Assembly: GCA_002021875.1 (NCBI GenBank)
Contig: CP018627.1
Coordinates: forward strand, 2,046,001-2,110,000
Direction of reading: 5' to 3'
Length of the DNA: 64,000 nt
Origin: Streptomyces hygroscopicus
GTDB lineage: Bacteria > Actinomycetota > Actinomycetes > Streptomycetales > Streptomycetaceae
Positions 51,740 to 60,004 of this stretch are shown here, one piece after another. Each line of letters starts with the position of its first letter. The first letter of the stretch is position 1. Below the pieces are notes generated by a model, which was given only the letters and a program-made list of their open reading frames with translations, was not told where the DNA came from and searched no databases. Made by a program: the position numbers and the translations under genes.

Positions 51740-53679
51740 GCGCCCGCCTCCGTGACGGTGGGCGCGTCGCCCGCGCCGAAGTCCACCACGACGCCTTGGC
51801 CGTCCGGCAGCCGTACGGTGACCGCGAGCCCGTTCACCTCGGCGGTGGCGAGATCGGCGAGGGGGACCGGGTCGCGTTCGCCGGTGAGCGAGGCCAGTGC
51901 GACGAAGAGGGTGCCCGCGGGGTTCTCGCCGACGGTGCCGGTGAGTTCGGGGACCAGGGCCCATGGACCGTACGCGGTGCCCTGCGGCGCCCTGACGGCG
52001 GTGGCGCTCTGCCAGCCGTGCAGTCCGAGGAGCTGACCGGTCACCTCTTCCCCGTCCAGCCGTATCTCGGCGCCCTGTTCGGTCTCCGCCGGGGTGCCCG
52101 GGGGCAGGGCGACGGCCCAGCCGCTGTGGTGGATCCGGGTCCCGGCGGGGACGCCCACGGCGCGGTGGACGCGCACTTCGAGCCGGCCGCGGACGAGGGT
52201 CAGGCTGTCGACGCGGGTCGAGGGCACCTTGGGGCCGGCGTCGGGGAAGGCCGGGGTGTGGGAGGAGGCGAGCCAGTCGGGGCCCGCGGCCAGGGGGTGG
52301 ATGCGCAGCCGCGCGCTGCGCACTCCGCGCACCTCGATGGCGATGTGGTTGTCGGGGGTGTTGTCCGGACTGGTGGGCCCGGTGCGGGTGGAGTAGGCGA
52401 GCCGGGCGTAGAGCGGGTCGGCGGGCCCGTGCTCGGCCTCCCAGGGGCGGAGCTTGTAGCTGCCGTGGTTGTGCAGCCGCACCAGCCCGTCCCGGCCCGT
52501 GGTCTGGACGAGGAACCCGGCGGCGGGCAGCGCCAGCGCCCGGTCCGGCCCCTCGGCGGGCGCGGCCTCCTCGGTGGCGGTCCACACCGGGTGGTCGGGC
52601 GGCAGCAGCAGGGCGAGGAACCCCTTGGAGGCCCAGTAGGGCGAGCCGGGCCCGGAGTAGCGCTGCAGGGTCGCCGCGTGCGGCCCGTACCAGCCCAGGC
52701 TCAGCACCCCGTCCTCGGTCAGCGCCCCGCGGTCCAGGAAGTGGCGCAGCGCTCCGCTGAGAACGCGGCGGGTGGCCCCGGGGGCGAGGGGGGTGTGGCC
52801 GGTGAGGGCGCCGAGGGCCACCGAGGCGACGGCGGCGAAGCGGTAGGTGAGGGAGCGGCCGTGGTGGATGGGGGCGCCGTCGGCGTCGAAGAGCAGCGAG
52901 AAGCCCTCGAGGAAGGTGCGCAGTCGGGGGCCGAGCCGGTCCAGCAGCGCTTCGTCGGCGGCGAGATGGGCGTGGAGCAGCGGGTACATGTGCAGTGCCC
53001 AGCCGTTGTAGTGGTCGAACGACCGCCCGTCGCCGTCGGAGTACCAGCCCTGGCCCTCGTACCAGCCCTCCAGGAGGCCGAGCCCCCGCTCGATGGCGCG
53101 CGCCGTCTCGGCGTCACCGCGTCCGGCGGACTCCAGGAAACCGGCGACGGTAAGGGGAAAGAGATACCAGTTGTTGGGGGCGGGCTGGTGGCGCAGCGCA
53201 CCGCGCAGCCACTCCTCGGTGCGGTCCTGGGCGTCGGACGGCAGGGCGTCCCAGGTCCACGGCGCGGTCAGCCGCAGGCCCAGGGCCACGGACGCGGACT
53301 CCACCATGGGCTGGCCGTGGGCACCGTGATGGCCGATCACCGGCCAGGACTCGGCGTCGTCGCGCCCGGGGGTGAGGGTGCCGCGGGCGATGCCCGCGGT
53401 GTAGCGCTCCAGGAAGCCGTGCTGGTCCTTGCCCGAGGCCCCGGCGGTGCGGAAGGCGGCGAGGAGGAAGGTGCGGGCGAACCCTTCGAGCCCGTCGGAG
53501 CGCACCCCGGACCTCGACGGGGGGCCGGGCAGGTCGATCAGCCCCTGGCCGGGGGTGGCGTAGCGGAGGGCGGCGTGCAGCATGCCGTCCGCGGCGGCCT
53601 CCCAATGGGCGCGGGTGTAGCCGGTGTGGGGGCTGAGGGTGCGGTCGTCGGCGGGGAGGAGGAAGGGGAGCTCGGGCAT
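51736..53679 (-). CDS. DUF2264-domain protein (GH154-type glycosidase candidate)
   Basis: A 647-residue cytosolic protein without a signal peptide. The N-terminal alpha/alpha-toroid has TRAHWEAAADGMLHAALRYA, SRSGVRSDGLEGFARTFLLA, APNNWYLFPLTVAGFLES and GDGRSFDHYNGWALHMYPLL. The C-terminal half is a beta-sandwich. DUF2264 proteins include beta-glucuronidases classified as GH154. With an oligosaccharide importer in the same operon, intracellular cleavage of imported uronate-containing oligosaccharides is a reasonable inference. Confidence 0.87.
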   Translation of the reverse strand: MPELPFLLPADDRTLSPHTGYTRAHWEAAADGMLHAALRYATPGQGLIDLPGPPSRSGVRSDGLEGFARTFLLAAFRTAGASGKDQHGFLERYTAGIARGTLTPGRDDAESWPVIGHHGAHGQPMVESASVALGLRLTAPWTWDALPSDAQDRTEEWLRGALRHQPAPNNWYLFPLTVAGFLESAGRGDAETARAIERGLGLLEGWYEGQGWYSDGDGRSFDHYNGWALHMYPLLHAHLAADEALLDRLGPRLRTFLEGFSLLFDADGAPIHHGRSLTYRFAAVASVALGALTGHTPLAPGATRRVLSGALRHFLDRGALTEDGVLSLGWYGPHAATLQRYSGPGSPYWASKGFLALLLPPDHPVWTATEEAAPAEGPDRALALPAAGFLVQTTGRDGLVRLHNHGSYKLRPWEAEHGPADPLYARLAYSTRTGPTSPDNTPDNHIAIEVRGVRSARLRIHPLAAGPDWLASSHTPAFPDAGPKVPSTRVDSLTLVRGRLEVRVHRAVGVPAGTRIHHSGWAVALPPGTPAETEQGAEIRLDGEEVTGQLLGLHGWQSATAVRAPQGTAYGPWALVPELTGTVGENPAGTLFVALASLTGERDPVPLADLATAEVNGLAVTVRLPDGQGVVVDFGAGDAPTVTEAGA

Positions 53680-53726
53680 GGCGGGGTGAGCCTCCTGGGG
53701 TCGCGGGACGTGAGAGGGCGCGCCTC

Positions 53727-54758
53727 TTACGCCGAACGGTCGAGGATCTCCGGTCGTACGGGGTGGGCGAAGTCGCGGCCGGTGACGTAGTTCTCGATCT
53801 CGCCGATGGCGAGGTCGGCCAGGCGGCGCAGCTCACCGCTCTTGGATCCGGCGATATGCGGGGTGATCAGCGCGTTGTCGCAGTCGTACAGCGGTGAGGC
53901 GGCGGGCAGCACCTCCGGCACGGTGACATCGAGGACGGCGCGGATCCGCCCGGCCACCAGTTCCTCGGTCAGCGCGTCCTGGTCCACCACCGCCCCGCGC
54001 GCGGTGTTGATGAGCGTGGCGCCGTCCGGCATGGCGGCCAGCAGGTCCCGGCTGACCAGCCCCTGGGTGGCGGGCAGCAGGGGGGTGTGGACGCTGATGA
54101 CATCGCTGCCGGCGAAGAGTTCCCGCAGGCCGACCTGGAGCGCGCCGAGTTCCCGCGCCTCCTGAGCCGTGACGTACGGGTCGTACAGCCGCAGGTCGAG
54201 GTCGTACGGGCGGAGCAGCTCGATCACCCGGCGGCCGATGACGGAGGCGCTGAGGATGCCCACTGTCCGGCGGTAGTTGCCGGCGTCCGGATAGCGCTCG
54301 TTCCAGTCGATGGTGCGCCGCTCGGCGCGGTAGTCCCGGGCGATGTCCAGGATGCGCTTGTTGGACAGCAGGATCATGGCGACGGTGTATTCGGCGACGG
54401 GTACGGCGTTGGCCGCGGCCGCCGAGGAGACCGCGATGCCGCGCTCCCAGCAGGCGTCGGTGATGTGGTGGCGCACGGTGCCCGCGGTGTGGACGACGGC
54501 GCGCAGCCGGGGCGCGGCGTCCAGCGCGCGGCGGTCCAGGGGCGGGCAGCCCCAGCCGGTGACCAGCAGTTCGGCATCGGCCAGGGCGCGGCGCGCGGCC
54601 GGGGTGGTGAAGTCGTCGAGGACGAGGCCGGGATCGAGGTCGAGGAGTTCGGTGAGCCGGTCCATACTTCCGGATCCGAGCACCTGCCGGGCGGAGCGCT
54701 CGGCCATGGCCAGGGCGGCTCGGGGGCGGTGGCGGGCGGAGAGGTGCGGGTCGGTCAC
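53727..54758 (-). CDS. D-isomer-specific 2-hydroxyacid dehydrogenase
   Basis: A 343-residue NAD-dependent enzyme from GTG 54758, overlapping the permease stop (GTGA). It has an N-terminal substrate domain and a nucleotide-binding fold, where the usual GxGxxG is replaced by GILSASVIGRRVIELLRPYD. Catalytic residues are Arg in NTARGAVVDQ, Glu in VTVPEVLPAAS and His in ITPHIAGS. It may reduce or oxidise a sugar-derived 2-hydroxy/2-keto acid in the pathway. The deviant dinucleotide loop recurs in a subgroup found in such operons. Confidence 0.88.
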   Translation of the reverse strand: MTDPHLSARHRPRAALAMAERSARQVLGSGSMDRLTELLDLDPGLVLDDFTTPAARRALADAELLVTGWGCPPLDRRALDAAPRLRAVVHTAGTVRHHITDACWERGIAVSSAAAANAVPVAEYTVAMILLSNKRILDIARDYRAERRTIDWNERYPDAGNYRRTVGILSASVIGRRVIELLRPYDLDLRLYDPYVTAQEARELGALQVGLRELFAGSDVISVHTPLLPATQGLVSRDLLAAMPDGATLINTARGAVVDQDALTEELVAGRIRAVLDVTVPEVLPAASPLYDCDNALITPHIAGSKSGELRRLADLAIGEIENYVTGRDFAHPVRPEILDRSA

Positions 54759-55669
54759 TTGACGCTCCCTGCGGTCAGTCCGGACTTCCAGTAGCGCTGC
54801 AGCATCACGAACGCCACGATCAGCGGCACGACGGCGAGCAGTGAGCCGATGACCACGAGGGGGTAGTACTCGGGCGAGACGGTGGCGGCGCTGTTCCAGG
54901 TGTAGAGGCCGAGGCTGAGCGGATACAGGTGCTGGTCGGAGAGCATCACCATCGGAAGGAAGAAGTTGTTCCAGATGGCCGTGAGCTGAAAGAGGAATAC
55001 GGTCACGAACCCGGGCCCGAGCATCCGCAGGCTGACGCGTACGTAGGTCTGCAGTTCGCCCGCGCCGTCGACCCGGGACGCCTCCAGCACCTCGTTGGGC
55101 ACATAGCCGCTGCTGAGCAGGCGGGCGAGGTAGACGCCGAAGGGGTTGAAGAGCACCGGGATGAAGACCGACCAGAAGGTGTTGACCATGCCGATGTTGG
55201 AGGCCACCAGATAGAGCGGCAGGGCCAGCACGGTCGGCGGCACCATGACGCCGGTGAGCACGAGGCCGAACAGCTTCTCCTTGTGCCGGAACTCGTACTT
55301 GTCGAAGGCATAGCCCGCGGCGACGCTGATGAGCGAGCCGACCAGGGCGCCGACGACCGCGTACAGCAGGCTGTTGACGTACCACTCGCCGTAGAGCCCG
55401 CCGTCCATGGAGAACAGGTCGGAGAGGTTGCGCCCGAAGGAGAAGTCGCCGAAGGAGAGGATGTCGCTGCCGAAGAGGGCGTCGGCGTTCTTGGTGGACG
55501 CCAGCACCAGCCACAGCGCGGGCAGCATGGTGTAGAGGGCGGCGATCAGGACCACGGCGTTGGCGATGCCACGGCTGGTCAGCTTGGAGCGCCCGAAGGG
55601 CTTGCCGAGCGGTCTGGCCGGCGGTCCCTGGGGGGTGTTCACGGGGGTGGTGGGTGTGGTCGTGGTCAT
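54755..55669 (-). CDS. Carbohydrate ABC transporter permease (MalG type)
   Basis: A 304-residue membrane protein. ATG 55669 overlaps the upstream stop (TGATG). Six hydrophobic helices are visible. The EAA loop is VLEASRVDGAGELQTYVRVS, followed by LRMLGPGF, and the TLALPLYLV-like segment is VLALPLYLVASNIGMVNTFW. It pairs with the MalF-type permease encoded just before it. No ATPase gene is in the operon. Confidence 0.93.
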   Translation of the reverse strand: MTTTTPTTPVNTPQGPPARPLGKPFGRSKLTSRGIANAVVLIAALYTMLPALWLVLASTKNADALFGSDILSFGDFSFGRNLSDLFSMDGGLYGEWYVNSLLYAVVGALVGSLISVAAGYAFDKYEFRHKEKLFGLVLTGVMVPPTVLALPLYLVASNIGMVNTFWSVFIPVLFNPFGVYLARLLSSGYVPNEVLEASRVDGAGELQTYVRVSLRMLGPGFVTVFLFQLTAIWNNFFLPMVMLSDQHLYPLSLGLYTWNSAATVSPEYYPLVVIGSLLAVVPLIVAFVMLQRYWKSGLTAGSVK

Positions 55670-56628
55670 CACGCTCTCCGTTCCCGGCGGCCCGACCAGC
55701 GCGTCACGGCGTACGACAGGACACAGGTGACGATCAGGAGGATGACGGAGGCCGCGGAGGCGAGTCCGTAGTTGTTGCGGCGGAAGGCCGCGTCGTAGAT
55801 GTACATGTTCGGGGTGAAGCGGGAGTTGACCATCGGGGTGGCCTGGTTCATCAGCATGGGTTCGGTGAACAACTGGAGCGCGCCGATCAGGGAGAACATG
55901 CACACCATGACGACGGAGCCCCTGATGATGGGCACCTTGACCTGGAGCGCGGTGCGGATGCCCCCGGCGCCGTCGATGGTCGCCGCCTCGATCACCTCAC
56001 GCGGCAGCGCCTGGAGCGCGGCATAGAAGATGATCATGTTGTAGCCGAGCCCGCTCCACAGGGCGATATTGACGATCGACGGGAGCACGGTGTGCAGACC
56101 GAGGAAGTCGATGGTGATGTCGGCCTGGGCGAAGAGCTTGATGACCGGGCTGAGCCCCGGGGTGTAGAGGTACAGCCAGATGACGGCCGCGATGATGCCG
56201 GGAACGGCGTGCGGCAGATAGACCAGCATCTGCACGGTCCGCCGCAGCCTGATGAGGCCCGAGTCGAGCAGCAGGCCGAGCGCGAGCGCGCTGATGACCA
56301 CGAGCGGGACGAAGATCACGCAGTAGAGGGCGATGGTGCCGAACCCGGAGAGGAAGCTGGGGTCCTGCAGCACCGAGAGATAGCTGCGCAATCCGGTGAA
56401 GACGGTGCGCCCGCCGCCGAAGCCGAGTCCCTCGTGGTCCTCGGAGAAGAGGCTGAGGTAGACGGCGTAGCCGACGGGGACCAGGAACACGGCGACGAGC
56501 AGCGCCGTGAAGGGGGTCAGCAGAACGGCGGCGGCGACCCTCTGCTGGCGTCGTCCGGTTCTGCGGGGCGGGTCGGCGGCGGCCGCCGATGGCGGTGCCG
56601 CCCCTTTCGAGGACATGACAGTGCTCAC
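55669..56628 (-). CDS. Carbohydrate ABC transporter permease (MalF type)
   Basis: A 319-residue membrane protein. The start is GTG 56628 after GAGGTAATCC. Helices begin at about residue 30 (VAAAVLLTPFTALLVAVFLV). The EAA loop is VIEAATIDGAGGIRTALQVK followed by VPIIRGSV. It forms the other half of the heterodimeric import channel for the binding protein at 56691-58040. A 62-bp gap separates it from that gene. Confidence 0.93.
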   Translation of the reverse strand: MSTVMSSKGAAPPSAAAADPPRRTGRRQQRVAAAVLLTPFTALLVAVFLVPVGYAVYLSLFSEDHEGLGFGGGRTVFTGLRSYLSVLQDPSFLSGFGTIALYCVIFVPLVVISALALGLLLDSGLIRLRRTVQMLVYLPHAVPGIIAAVIWLYLYTPGLSPVIKLFAQADITIDFLGLHTVLPSIVNIALWSGLGYNMIIFYAALQALPREVIEAATIDGAGGIRTALQVKVPIIRGSVVMVCMFSLIGALQLFTEPMLMNQATPMVNSRFTPNMYIYDAAFRRNNYGLASAASVILLIVTCVLSYAVTRWSGRRERRA

Positions 56629-56690
56629 GGATTACCTCGGCTCAGGCGGGAAGAGGTACGGCTCGGGGTGAGAAGGAGAGATGACGGGGT

Positions 56691-58040
56691 TCAGCGGGTG
56701 GTGACCGACAGGCCGAGGCTCTTCAGATCGGGCATGGTCCGGCTCTGGGCATCGCGCAGGGCTTTGAGGATGTCGCCGCTGCCGGCACCCGCCTTGGCGA
56801 GCCCGTCATCACCGGAGCTGGTGGTCGAGGTCATCCGCGGGCCCCACTTCCAGGTGGGCGCGATCCGCTCGGCCTCCTTCTGGAAGAGACCGAAGATGTC
56901 CTGGCCGGAGTAGTAGCTGGTGTCCATCTCCTTGCGGGCGACCGGCACCAGGCTGGGCACGGACGGGAAGGCGCTGCTGACCCCGCTGGCGAGCTTGGCC
57001 TTCAGTGCGCCGGGGCTTGTCACCATCCAGGAGATGAACTCCATGGCCTCCTTGGGGTGCCGGCTGTCCTTGGTGACCAGGAAGGTCGAGCCACCCTGGG
57101 TGCTCACCTTGGGTTTCGCCGGATCCCACTGCGGCATCGGCGCGATGGCCCATTTGCCCTTGCCGTCAGGGGTGGACGCCATCATCGAGCCCGCGGCCCA
57201 GGCGCCCGCCAGATAGCCGGCCGTCTCCCCGCTGCGCAGATGGGCCCGCCACTGCTGACTGGACCCGGGCTCGACCCGCACCAGATCGTCGTCCATCAGC
57301 CGCTGCCAGTAGCCGGCGACCTTACGGGTGGGGGCGTCGTCCATGTTGATCTGCCAGGTGTCCCCGGCGGTGTCGTACCACTGCGCCCCGGCCTGCCAGG
57401 CATAGCCCGCCATATAGAGGGTGCCGCCGGTGGTGAAGAGGCTGGCGATACGCGACCGGGGCTGGGCCTGCTTGAGCTCGCGGGCCGAACTCTCGAACTC
57501 CGCCCAGGTCTTGGGGACCGGGATGTGGTTCTTGGTGAAGATGTCCTTGCGGTACAGGAAGACCATCGGCTCGATGTCCACCGGTACGGCGTAGGTGCGC
57601 CCGTCGAAGGTGGTGAGGTCCAGCGCCTGCGGCAGGATCTTCTCGCGTACCGAGTCGGGCATCAGCTTGGTGATGTCCCGGGGAACGCCGTCGATGGTGA
57701 AACCGGGTAGCTGGGGGTATTCGATGGTGGCGACGTCGGGGGCGTTGCCCGCGCGCGCGGCGTTGCTGAGCTTGGTCCAGCCGCCCTGCTCCCCGGAGGG
57801 GACCTGCTGGAATTCGACTTTGATGCTGTCGTGGGTGCGGTTGAACTCGTCGACGACTTCCTGACTGCCGCGCAGCGCCGACCAGAAGGTCAGGCGTACG
57901 GGACCGTCGCCGACGGTGTCCGACCCGCGGCTTGTGGAGCAGCCCGCCAGAACGAGGGCGAGCAGCGTGAGCAGTGCGGTGGTGCCCGCCGTCGCCCGGC
58001 GTCCGGTTGCCGAGCGACCTGGGCGTCTATGACCAGGCAT
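56691..58040 (-). CDS. Carbohydrate ABC transporter substrate-binding lipoprotein
   Basis: A 449-residue exported lipoprotein; ATG 58040 follows GGGGAGGG. Lipobox LAGC with C34. VRLTFWSALRGSQEVVDEFN, NAPDVATIEYPQLPGF, AVPVDIEPMVFLYRKDIFTK and FISWMVTSPGALKAKLASGV are typical of cluster-B sugar-binding proteins that bind oligosaccharides. It delivers substrate to the two permeases downstream. The promoter region upstream contains a repeat likely bound by the DeoR/LacI-type regulator encoded next. Confidence 0.93.
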   Translation of the reverse strand: MPGHRRPGRSATGRRATAGTTALLTLLALVLAGCSTSRGSDTVGDGPVRLTFWSALRGSQEVVDEFNRTHDSIKVEFQQVPSGEQGGWTKLSNAARAGNAPDVATIEYPQLPGFTIDGVPRDITKLMPDSVREKILPQALDLTTFDGRTYAVPVDIEPMVFLYRKDIFTKNHIPVPKTWAEFESSARELKQAQPRSRIASLFTTGGTLYMAGYAWQAGAQWYDTAGDTWQINMDDAPTRKVAGYWQRLMDDDLVRVEPGSSQQWRAHLRSGETAGYLAGAWAAGSMMASTPDGKGKWAIAPMPQWDPAKPKVSTQGGSTFLVTKDSRHPKEAMEFISWMVTSPGALKAKLASGVSSAFPSVPSLVPVARKEMDTSYYSGQDIFGLFQKEAERIAPTWKWGPRMTSTTSSGDDGLAKAGAGSGDILKALRDAQSRTMPDLKSLGLSVTTR

Positions 58041-58075
58041 GGGCCCTCCCCTGTTTCAGCGGTGGAGTCAGGGGA

Positions 58076-58105
58076 ATCTTGAGCGCTTGACTGAAAAGCC
58101 GTCAA
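58076..58105 (-). promoter_or_regulatory. Promoter and overlapping inverted repeat of the sugar operon
   Basis: On the minus strand TTGACG (-35, 58105-58100), 18 bp, then CAAGAT (-10, 58081-58076). TTGAC-N9-GTCAA (58087-58105) overlaps the -35 and spacer, suited to repression. TCGAACAGAA at 58110-58119 resembles TCGATCAGAA near the regulator's own promoter. Confidence 0.5.
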
Positions 58106-58140
58106 TACATCGAACAGAAGAAACTAAAGCGGTCAAACAA

Positions 58141-59223
58141 TCAGAGAAGTTGGGCGGTGGAATCCCGGACCACCAGCTCCGGCAGCAGCTCCAGATGGCG
58201 GGCGGCGCCGGCCCACCGCCCGGCCCGCGTCCGCTCCAACTGGCGGGTCAGCAGCTCCAGCGCGGCCTGTCCGACCTCACCCTTGGGCGGGGCCACGGCC
58301 GTCAGCGCGATCTGCCCCATGTCGGCCACCACATCGTTGTACGCGACCACCGAACAGTCGCGCGGCACCTCGACACCCGCCTCACGCAGCCGCTGGACCA
58401 GCACCAGCGCGTCCATGTCGCCGTGGATCAGCGCGGCGGTGGCCCCGGCGCGGCGCACCGCGTCGGCCAGGTCGGCCGCGCCCGCGTCACGCGGGCGCGG
58501 ATCGGGCCCGGCGGTGCGCGAACTGAGCATCACCGGGCAGCCCTCACGGATGCCACGGGCCGCGGTCTGCGCGGCGAACTCCGCCCGGATCACCCGTGCG
58601 GTGGGGCTGTCGTCGCGCGCCGCCAGCACGATGCGCCGATGCCCCAGCGAGGTCAGATGCTCGAGCGCCAGATGCACCCCGTGGGCGTGGTCCGAGCGCA
58701 CACAGTCCAGGCCGTAGATGGCGCTGCCCCGGTGGGGCCGGCGCTCCACCAGCACCACGGGGAGCTCCAGGGCGCCGAGCCACGCGTGGTCCGCCCGCTC
58801 CTCCGCCTCGGTGCGCCAGCGCGGCGAGAGCAGCAGGCCCCGCGCGCCCGCGTCCAGCGCCTGGCGGACCGCGCGCTCGGTGCCGCGCTCGTCCGCGGCG
58901 ATGTGCAGCGCGAGCCGCAGCCCGGCCTTCTCGGCGGCCTCGCGCGCCGCCTGGACGGCCTCGGTGAGATAGGTGTTGCGCTCGGGGACCACCATGCCGA
59001 TGGTGTCGCCGGTGGCGGTGGACTCCTGGGCCATCGGCCGCAGCGAGCGCGCCACCCCGTGGCCGCGGCGCACCTCCCCGCGCTGGGCCAGGTCTTCCAC
59101 GTCCCGCCGTACGGTGACGACGGACACCGCCAGCTCATCCGCGAGATCGGTGATCCGCGCGCTGCCCCGGGCCTCCACCAGTGCCGCGATCCGTGCCTGC
59201 CGCTTCCGCGCCGACTCCCGCAT
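58141..59223 (-). CDS. Hybrid regulator: DeoR-type helix-turn-helix with LacI-type sensor domain
   Basis: A 360-residue protein from ATG 59223; a GTG three codons earlier is possible. Residues 1-60, ESARKRQARIAALVEARGSA and ITDLADELAVSVVTVRRDVE, form a DeoR-type DNA-binding domain. The rest is a periplasmic-binding-protein-like sensor: IGMVVPERNTYLTEAVQAAR, GLDCVRSDHAHGVHLALEHL, GHRRIVLAARDDSPTARVIR. It lies upstream of and parallel to the sugar operon and probably represses it until its sugar ligand is present. Confidence 0.9.
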   Translation of the reverse strand: MRESARKRQARIAALVEARGSARITDLADELAVSVVTVRRDVEDLAQRGEVRRGHGVARSLRPMAQESTATGDTIGMVVPERNTYLTEAVQAAREAAEKAGLRLALHIAADERGTERAVRQALDAGARGLLLSPRWRTEAEERADHAWLGALELPVVLVERRPHRGSAIYGLDCVRSDHAHGVHLALEHLTSLGHRRIVLAARDDSPTARVIRAEFAAQTAARGIREGCPVMLSSRTAGPDPRPRDAGAADLADAVRRAGATAALIHGDMDALVLVQRLREAGVEVPRDCSVVAYNDVVADMGQIALTAVAPPKGEVGQAALELLTRQLERTRAGRWAGAARHLELLPELVVRDSTAQLL

Positions 59224-59273
59224 GTTCCCCACCCCTGACGCGATCGGCTTTCGTCTGTACTCGAAACACCGCC

Positions 59274-59294
59274 ATAGTAGCGATCATTCGATCA
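59274..59294 (-). promoter_or_regulatory. Regulator promoter with direct repeat
   Basis: On the minus strand TACTAT (59279-59274) resembles a -10. Just upstream, CGATCA-TT-CGATCA (59281-59294) is a direct repeat lying between -35 and -10, a plausible autoregulatory site. Confidence 0.45.
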
Positions 59295-59323
59295 GAAAGC
59301 AGTCGGCGGGTGTCCGGAAGTGG

Positions 59324-59863
59324 TCAACACTCGGTGACGCCACGCGCCCGCAGGGCCGTCCGCAGGGCCCGTGTCGCGTAGTACGTCCGCGATTTGACGG
59401 TTCCGGGAGGCACCCCGAGCGCCCGGGCGGCCTGGCTGACGCTGCGGTCCAGGTAGTGCAGGTGCAGCAGCACCTCTCTTTGCGGAGGCGCCAGGTCCGC
59501 CATCGCGTCCCACACCAGTTGGGCGGTGAGCGCCTGATCGACCGCGTCCGGCGCGGCCAGCAGCGCCATCTCCGCCTCACCGGCCGTCTCCACCGGCCGC
59601 TCCGCCTGGTCCTGGTGGCCATTGGTCACCAGGTCGCTGACCACGGTGAACAGCCGGTTACGGACGGTGTCGTCCATGGGGCCGACGTCCATGGGGCGCT
59701 GCCAGGCGTGGATCGCCACCTCCTGCACGATGTCCTGGGCCCGGTGCCAGTCCCCGCCCAGCATCCGGGCCGCCAGTCGGTGCAGCGCCGAGCCGTGCCG
59801 TCGGTACAGCGTCCGTAAGAAGGTGTCGGCGTCGGTCGTGACGGCCGCCGTGCGGATGTTCAT
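59324..59863 (-). CDS. ECF-family RNA polymerase sigma factor
   Basis: A 179-residue protein from ATG 59863 after GGGGGGAACGAG; an ATG eight codons earlier is an alternative. Region 2: FLRTLYRRHGSALHRLAARM and WHRAQDIVQEVAIHAWQRP. Region 4: LAPPQREVLLHLHYLDRSVS, ARALGVPPGTVKSRTYYATR. No anti-sigma (zinc-finger) gene is adjacent, unlike most ECF loci of this type. It is divergent from a SARP gene, which may link the two. Confidence 0.9.
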   Translation of the reverse strand: MNIRTAAVTTDADTFLRTLYRRHGSALHRLAARMLGGDWHRAQDIVQEVAIHAWQRPMDVGPMDDTVRNRLFTVVSDLVTNGHQDQAERPVETAGEAEMALLAAPDAVDQALTAQLVWDAMADLAPPQREVLLHLHYLDRSVSQAARALGVPPGTVKSRTYYATRALRTALRARGVTEC

Positions 59864-59929
59864 CGTCTCGTTCCCCCCGAGGTTCATGTGTCAATGGCGC
59901 GAGCGTAAAAGAAGGGCGACGCCGATTGA

Positions 59930-59950
59930 GTGACGAAAGTCTGACGTCAC
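59930..59950. repeat. Direct/inverted repeat between ECF sigma and SARP genes
   Basis: TGACGAA and TGACGTC are separated by 4 bp (11-bp period), the arrangement of SARP-type heptamer sites. The outer bases also form GTGACG...CGTCAC. It is a candidate binding site for the SARP, controlling itself or the sigma gene. Confidence 0.4.
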
Positions 59951-59990
59951 ATGGCGGCCGGAAGGACGCGGTGCCCGAAACGGGCTCGAC

Positions 59991-59996
59991 TAAGAT
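59991..59996 (+). promoter_or_regulatory. -10 element giving a leaderless SARP transcript
   Basis: TAAGAT ends 8 bp before the GTG at 60005, so transcription would begin at about the start codon. No ribosome-binding site precedes the GTG and no good -35 is present, suggesting activator dependence. Confidence 0.5.
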
Positions 59997-60004
59997 CCCT
60001 AGTT

